Below, in pieces: positions 12,674 through 15,975 of a stretch of DNA of 15,975 nucleotides. The stretch spans positions 1 to 15,975 of the forward strand of contig CAIZOZ010000537.1 of NCBI GenBank assembly GCA_903934745.1, read 5' to 3'. The translations under genes and the position numbers were made by a program. The first letter of the stretch is position 1. The number at the start of each line of letters is the position of its first letter. Source of the stretch: an uncultured cyanobacterium. Lineage in GTDB: Bacteria; Cyanobacteriota; Cyanobacteriia; PCC-6307; Cyanobiaceae. Below the pieces are notes generated by a model. That model did no database searches. It had not been told where the DNA came from and saw nothing but the letters and a program-made list of their open reading frames with translations.

Positions 12674-12985
12674 ATGCACGCCCTGTCTCTGGGCACCTGG
12701 TGGATCCACGTCACCTCCGTGCTCGAGTGGCTGGTGGCGATGCTGGCGGTGCAGCGTTTCGGCGCCGCGCGGCGCGAAGGGGGCTGGCGCTGGTTGGCCC
12801 TGGCGATGGTTCCGGCCCTGATCAGTGCCATGGCCGCCTGCACCTGGCATCTGATTGACAACAGCCCCGCGCTCAAGGGTCTGGTGATCTTCCAGGCGGC
12901 CCTCACCGCCATCGGCAACACCACGATGGCGATCGCCTGCTGGAATCTGCTGCGCCAGCAGCGCAGCCGTCAGGCCCAACCATGA
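12674..12985 (+). CDS. DUF2499 (Ycf49-like) small membrane protein
   Basis: This 103-residue protein starts at the ATG at 12674 (MHALSLGTWWIHVTSVLEWL). Three hydrophobic segments are visible: residues about 10-28, 37-54 and 64-88. The sequence WWIHVTSVLEWLVA and the ACTWHLIDNS...QAALTAIGNTTM pattern match the DUF2499/Ycf49 family as I know it. The family is found in cyanobacteria and plastids, its function is unknown, and it usually lies next to DUF3593. The frame extends upstream to 12566, but that part overlaps csaB on the other strand and precedes the conserved start. The stop overlaps the next gene by ATGA, so the two proteins are probably made together and may form a membrane complex. 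Confidence 0.85.
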   Translation: MHALSLGTWWIHVTSVLEWLVAMLAVQRFGAARREGGWRWLALAMVPALISAMAACTWHLIDNSPALKGLVIFQAALTAIGNTTMAIACWNLLRQQRSRQAQP

Positions 12986-13308
12986 ACACCGCCTGGTCTG
13001 TCCCGCTGGAACGGTTTGCCGCGATCGATCCAGCGCCTTTCTTTGTGCTGTCGCTGCTGCCCTATCTGGGCTTCCTCTGGTGGGCCAGCAAGGTGGAGGC
13101 GTTCCCCCGGCTGGCCCTGCGCGGCTTCCAGCTCACGCTGCTGTTTGTGGCGGTGACGATCGCCGCCGCGATCGTGGCCCAGGTGCGTTTCGGCGCACTG
13201 CTGGCCGATGTGGATCCCCTGCACGGTGGCGCTGAAGCCTTCCTCACCCTCAGCAACCTGCTGGTGATGCTGGGCTTCGCCATCGCTGCCAGCAAGCGCG
13301 AGAGGTGA
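12982..13308 (+). CDS. DUF3593 small membrane protein
   Basis: This 108-residue protein begins MNTAWSVPLERFAAIDPAPF. It has about three membrane segments: FFVLSLLPYLGFLWWASKV, LTLLFVAVTIAAAIVAQVRF and FLTLSNLLVMLGFAIAAS. The LPYLGFLWW and GAEAFLTLSNLLVMLGF motifs fit DUF3593, a family of cyanobacteria and plastids without a known biochemical role. The start forms ATGA with the DUF2499 stop. psaK begins 68 nt downstream, so membership of a photosynthesis-related transcript is suggestive but not proven. Confidence 0.85.
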   Translation: MNTAWSVPLERFAAIDPAPFFVLSLLPYLGFLWWASKVEAFPRLALRGFQLTLLFVAVTIAAAIVAQVRFGALLADVDPLHGGAEAFLTLSNLLVMLGFAIAASKRER

Positions 13309-13376
13309 ACAAGTCTTACGGGGAGCCTGCAAGCGGTCGGCTATCCCCGGAAGATGGGGCCGTTGCCAAGTGTTCG

Positions 13377-13634
13377 ATGATCGCTCCTCTCCTGGCCCTG
13401 GCCCCTGCGACTATTTCCTGGTCACCGAAGGTGGGCCTGGTGATGATCGTCTGCAACATCATCGCCATTGCCATCGGCAAGGCCACCATCAAGCAACCGA
13501 ATGTGGGTCTGCAGCTGCCCAGCTCCAGCCTGTTCGGCGGTCTCAGCCATGGCGCCATGCTCGGCACTATGAGCCTGGGCCACATTCTCGGCTTCGGCGC
13601 CATTCAGGGCCTGGCCTCCCGCGGCGTGCTCTGA
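13377..13634 (+). CDS. psaK: photosystem I reaction centre subunit PsaK
   Basis: This 85-residue protein has two transmembrane helices joined by a stroma-facing loop, as in PsaK. It begins MIAPLLALAPATISWSPKVG, then shows VMIVCNIIAIAIGKATIKQP, the loop VGLQLPSSSLFGG, and the second helix with LGTMSLGHILGFGAIQGL, ending SRGVL. PsaK is a peripheral thylakoid subunit of photosystem I that binds chlorophyll and contributes to trimer/antenna contacts. The ATG at 13377 is chosen because it gives the family's N-terminus. The frame is open 24 codons upstream to 13305, overlapping the end of DUF3593, but that extension does not look like PsaK. It is the last gene of the plus-strand cluster and is followed by a large hairpin. 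Confidence 0.93.
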   Translation: MIAPLLALAPATISWSPKVGLVMIVCNIIAIAIGKATIKQPNVGLQLPSSSLFGGLSHGAMLGTMSLGHILGFGAIQGLASRGVL

Positions 13635-13683
13635 AGCCCGATCTCGCTGCAGCCTCTCCGCTCTGGTGGGGCTGCGGCATCGG

Positions 13684-13711
13684 CATTAAAACCTCGGCAC
13701 TAAAACCTCGG
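13684..13711 (+). repeat. two tandem copies of a 14-nt unit downstream of psaK
   Basis: CATTAAAACCTCGG (13684-13697) is followed directly by CACTAAAACCTCGG (13698-13711), one mismatch. On the minus strand each copy supplies a GGTTTTA stretch just past the hairpin, which could act as the T-rich part for termination of the flavoprotein transcript. Confidence 0.75.
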
Positions 13712-13713
13712 GA

Positions 13714-13758
13714 TTGAAGCCTCCCTGGCTGCCTTTGGCGAAGCCAGGGAGGCTTCAA
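13714..13758. terminator. large bidirectional hairpin between convergent psaK and the flavoprotein gene
   Basis: A perfect 17-bp inverted repeat has arms at 13714-13730 and 13742-13758 and an 11-nt loop that itself contains GCC-TTT-GGC. It lies 79 nt after the psaK stop. The stop codon of the minus-strand flavoprotein gene (13755-13757) is inside the right arm. Position between convergent genes and symmetry suggest it terminates both transcripts, although neither side has a pure T-tract. Confidence 0.8.
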
Positions 13759-14954
13759 CGCATCCCGAACAGGTAGGGCAGGCTTCTGAGTCCATAGCGC
13801 TCAAAGCGGTAGTCGAACAGCAGGGCTGCCAGGTCTTCGGCGCGTCTTGGCTCCAGGCCCACCAGCAACCGGCTGAGCCGTTGATCCGCCTCGGGGCCGG
13901 TCAGGCCCAGCCAGGTGCGCCGCGCCAACCGACCGCTCAGGCTCCAGCGCCAGCCCAGCTGGCGGGCCAGCACCTGCTCGTAGCGCCGCAGGCGAAACGG
14001 CTGCCCGCACTGGATCGCCTCCAGCAGCAAAGGCGCCAACACCCGGCTGCTGCTCAGGGCATGGCGGATGCCTTCACCACCGAGCAGGTTGGCGGTACTC
14101 ACCGCGTCGCCGATCGCCAGCAACCGTCCCTGGCCATGGCAATCGCGGCGGCGGATCGAGCTGACAATCAAGCCACCGTGGCGATCGAGCACCACACTGG
14201 CCTGGCGTTCGTCCGGGCTGAACAGCCGCGCCTGCAGCTGCTCCAGCACCCTGCCCAGGGGCAGCAGGTGACGATCGGGCCGGAGCCGGCAGACCCCCAC
14301 CTTCAGCTGGCCGGGTGCCATCGGAAAAATCCAGCCATAGCCCTGGGCCACCCAGTCGCTGCCGAGGCAGAAACTGAGCTGATCAGACCAGCGCTGCCAA
14401 CAGCCCAGCGGCACCTGCAGCAGCCATTCCACACCCACCCCCTGCACGAGATCCCGATCCAGCTCGGCAGCCCGGGGCAGCGGCACCAACGGACCGATCA
14501 GCGCCCTGCCCTGACCGCTCGCATCCACCACCCAGTCGCTGATCACCTCCTGCACCGCCCCCTGGCGATCGCGCAGCAAGGTGCGCCAGACGCCGTCCTG
14601 GGACTGGCAATGGAAGGCACGCCGACCCAGCTGCACGCTGCCGCCGAAGCGGCTGCATTGATCCGCCAGCCACTGGCGCAAAGCACCGAAATCCAGCACC
14701 ACGCCCAGCGGCGCTGAGGCCAGCCAGCGGCGACGCTCCTGAGCCGGACCCAGCAACTGCCAGCCCCGCCAGCGACTTGCCACCACCTGGGCCGGTAAGC
14801 CAAAGCGCTCCAGGCTGGCGAAGGGCATGGCGGCACTGCTGAAGGCAGCCTGGCCGAGATCGGCCAGCTGATCCACCAGCAGCACCTCCACACCGGCGGC
14901 CGCCAGCTGACGGGCCAGCTCACCACCGGCCGGGCCCGCTCCCACCACCAGCAT
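13755..14954 (-). CDS. FAD-dependent oxidoreductase of the geranylgeranyl reductase family
   Basis: From the ATG at 14954 this is a 399-residue flavoprotein. The N-terminus has the FAD-binding MLVVGAGPAGGELARQLAAA fold, followed by VEVLLVD. The ATG motif equivalent VVDASGQG lies at 142-149, YGWIFPMAPGQLKVGVCRL in the middle, and the second FAD motif LLAIGDAVSTANLLGGEGI at about 279-297. These are hallmarks of geranylgeranyl reductase-type enzymes, which saturate C20 prenyl chains using NADPH (ChlP and archaeal relatives). It is probably a paralogue rather than ChlP itself, and the substrate is uncertain. Only four residues precede the first glycine, so an upstream start is also possible: TTG at 14975, or ATG at 15017, which overlaps dxs by 26 nt. 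It lies directly downstream of dxs on the same strand. Confidence 0.8.
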   Translation of the reverse strand: MLVVGAGPAGGELARQLAAAGVEVLLVDQLADLGQAAFSSAAMPFASLERFGLPAQVVASRWRGWQLLGPAQERRRWLASAPLGVVLDFGALRQWLADQCSRFGGSVQLGRRAFHCQSQDGVWRTLLRDRQGAVQEVISDWVVDASGQGRALIGPLVPLPRAAELDRDLVQGVGVEWLLQVPLGCWQRWSDQLSFCLGSDWVAQGYGWIFPMAPGQLKVGVCRLRPDRHLLPLGRVLEQLQARLFSPDERQASVVLDRHGGLIVSSIRRRDCHGQGRLLAIGDAVSTANLLGGEGIRHALSSSRVLAPLLLEAIQCGQPFRLRRYEQVLARQLGWRWSLSGRLARRTWLGLTGPEADQRLSRLLVGLEPRRAEDLAALLFDYRFERYGLRSLPYLFGMR

Positions 14955-14991
14955 CTGGACGCGCAGGGTCAGCAACGGGTTGGCGGCGAAC

Positions 14992-15975
14992 TCAGGCTGC
15001 CACCACCTGGCGGGCATCGGGGCTGAAGGCGGCGGCGAAGCGCTTCAAAATTGTTGCCGCCATCTGGGCAGGGGTGAGCCCCAGCTTTTCCTTGCTCTGC
15101 TCCGGGCTGGCGTGGTCCACCAGCACATCGCCGATGCCCAGGCGCAGCACCGGCACCAGCACCTCGTGATCGTTGAGGCTCTCCACCACGGCGGCACCAA
15201 AACCACCAGCCAGGGCCCCTTCCTCCATGGTCACCACCCGACCGATGCGGCGGGCCATCGGCAGAATCAGCAGCTCATCGAGGGGCCGCAGAAAGCGGGC
15301 GTTGATCACGGCGGCCCGCACTCCCTGCTCCTGCAACAAGCCAGCCGTGGCCATGGCGGGATACACCATCGAGCCGTAGGCAACGATCAGCAGGTCGTCG
15401 CCATCGGCCAGCAGCTCACCGCGACCGATTTCGAGCGGTTGCCAGCCCTCTTCCATCAGCGGCACCCCCTCGCCTTCGCCGCGGGGAATGCGAATGGCTG
15501 TAGGGCCGTCGTGGGCGATCGAGGTCACAAGCATGCGCTGCAACTCGGCCTCATCCTTGGGGGCCATCACCGTGAAGTTGGGCACGGCCCGCAGATAGCT
15601 GATGTCGTATTGCCCCTGATGGGTGGGGCCATCAGCACCGACGATGCCGGCACGATCCAACACGAAGGTGACAGGCAACTTCTGGATGCCGACGTCGTGG
15701 ATGAGCTGGTCGTAGGCGCGCTGCAGGAAGGTGCTGTAGATCGCCACCACGGGCCGCAGGCCGCCGCAGGCCATGCCGGCGGCCATGGTCACCGCATGCT
15801 GCTCGGCGATACCGACGTCGAAGTACTGGCCGGGCAGGGCCTTCTCGAGCAGATCGAGGCCGGTGCCGGTGGCCATCGCCGCGGTGATCCCCACCACCCG
15901 GGGGTCGTGCTCACAGATGCGCACCAGGGTCTGACCAAAGACCTTGCTCCAGCTGGGCGGCTTCGGCTTGCTGGA
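14992..15975 (-). CDS. dxs: 1-deoxy-D-xylulose-5-phosphate synthase, C-terminal half, truncated by the window edge
   Basis: The frame is open from the right edge of the window to a TGA at 14992-14994. It gives about 327 residues, roughly the second half of a protein usually near 640. It starts inside the linker (KPKPPSWSKVFGQTL) and covers the pyrimidine-binding domain with VGIAEQHAVTMAAGMA (catalytic Glu), FVLDRAGIVGADGPTHQG and FLRAVPN-like YLRAVPNFTVMAPKDE, then the transketolase C-terminal domain. DXS joins pyruvate and glyceraldehyde-3-phosphate using thiamine diphosphate, the first and flux-controlling step of the MEP isoprenoid pathway that feeds chlorophyll, carotenoid and quinone side chains. 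The GTG at 15922-15924 is internal, not the real start. The flavoprotein gene follows within 40 nt or overlaps. Confidence 0.97.
   Translation of the reverse strand, partial: SSKPKPPSWSKVFGQTLVRICEHDPRVVGITAAMATGTGLDLLEKALPGQYFDVGIAEQHAVTMAAGMACGGLRPVVAIYSTFLQRAYDQLIHDVGIQKLPVTFVLDRAGIVGADGPTHQGQYDISYLRAVPNFTVMAPKDEAELQRMLVTSIAHDGPTAIRIPRGEGEGVPLMEEGWQPLEIGRGELLADGDDLLIVAYGSMVYPAMATAGLLQEQGVRAAVINARFLRPLDELLILPMARRIGRVVTMEEGALAGGFGAAVVESLNDHEVLVPVLRLGIGDVLVDHASPEQSKEKLGLTPAQMAATILKRFAAAFSPDARQVVAA

Noticed and set aside
13345..13364. CCCC/GGGG hairpin in the psaK leader as an attenuator
   Set aside because: Very short stem with a 7-nt spacer and no alternative pairing partner identified.
13881..14717. 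Plus-strand ORF of 278 codons opposite the flavoprotein gene
   Set aside because: Gln/His/Pro-rich antisense frame. The minus strand has both FAD-binding motifs.
1..15975. CRISPR array, tRNA, rRNA or known riboswitch
   Set aside because: No regularly spaced repeats, cloverleaf-like sequences or conserved RNA cores were recognised on either strand by eye. A covariance-model scan would be the decisive test.

Overview
The window reads as chromosome of a high-GC picocyanobacterium of the Synechococcus/Cyanobium type. Evidence: it carries psaK (photosystem I subunit), two short membrane protein families typical of cyanobacteria and plastids (DUF2499/Ycf49-like and DUF3593), a geranylgeranyl-reductase-type flavoprotein next to dxs, and ORFs packed with 4-nt overlaps. 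No rRNA, tRNA, CRISPR array or replication origin was seen.

Layout. (1) 1-2645, plus strand: the 3' end of a gene that is probably hisZ, a small eight-cysteine ferredoxin, and htpG followed by a GC-rich hairpin. (2) 2683-6681, plus strand: a complete four-gene ABC importer of the carbohydrate/compatible-solute type (binding protein, two permeases, ATPase). All three junctions are ATGA stop/start overlaps. (3) 6682-9629: an accessory patch of about 2.9 kb. It holds a short Gly/Asn-repeat ORF tail, a minus-strand 677-residue protein made of two tandem SUMF1/formylglycine-generating-enzyme-like domains without the catalytic cysteines, and about 700 bp of non-coding sequence with a short ISAs1-type transposase N-terminus relic. 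This patch is visibly more A+T-rich inside the SUMF1-like gene than anything around it. (4) 9630-11603, plus strand: rpmB with a strong intrinsic terminator, then an exported PrxQ-like peroxiredoxin and an exported metallophosphoesterase as a probable pair. (5) 11564-12622, minus strand: csaB, a polysaccharide pyruvyl transferase whose 3' end overlaps the phosphoesterase gene tail to tail. (6) 12674-13634, plus strand: DUF2499, DUF3593 and psaK. (7) 13755-15975, minus strand: a FAD-dependent geranylgeranyl-reductase-family protein downstream of dxs, which runs off the right edge. A large perfect hairpin separates psaK from the flavoprotein gene.

How the genes fit together. dxs supplies the isoprenoid pathway whose C20 product is the class of substrate reduced by the adjacent flavoprotein family, so that pair makes metabolic sense. 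CsaB acts on cell-wall-linked polysaccharide and is probably independent of the phosphoesterase it overlaps. The ABC importer probably recovers a sugar or sugar-derived osmolyte. The SUMF1-like gene looks like a horizontally acquired or drifting accessory gene set between housekeeping neighbours. I see no convincing new multi-gene system. The most unusual object is that tandem, cysteine-poor SUMF1-like protein, which also appears to have lost its signal peptide.
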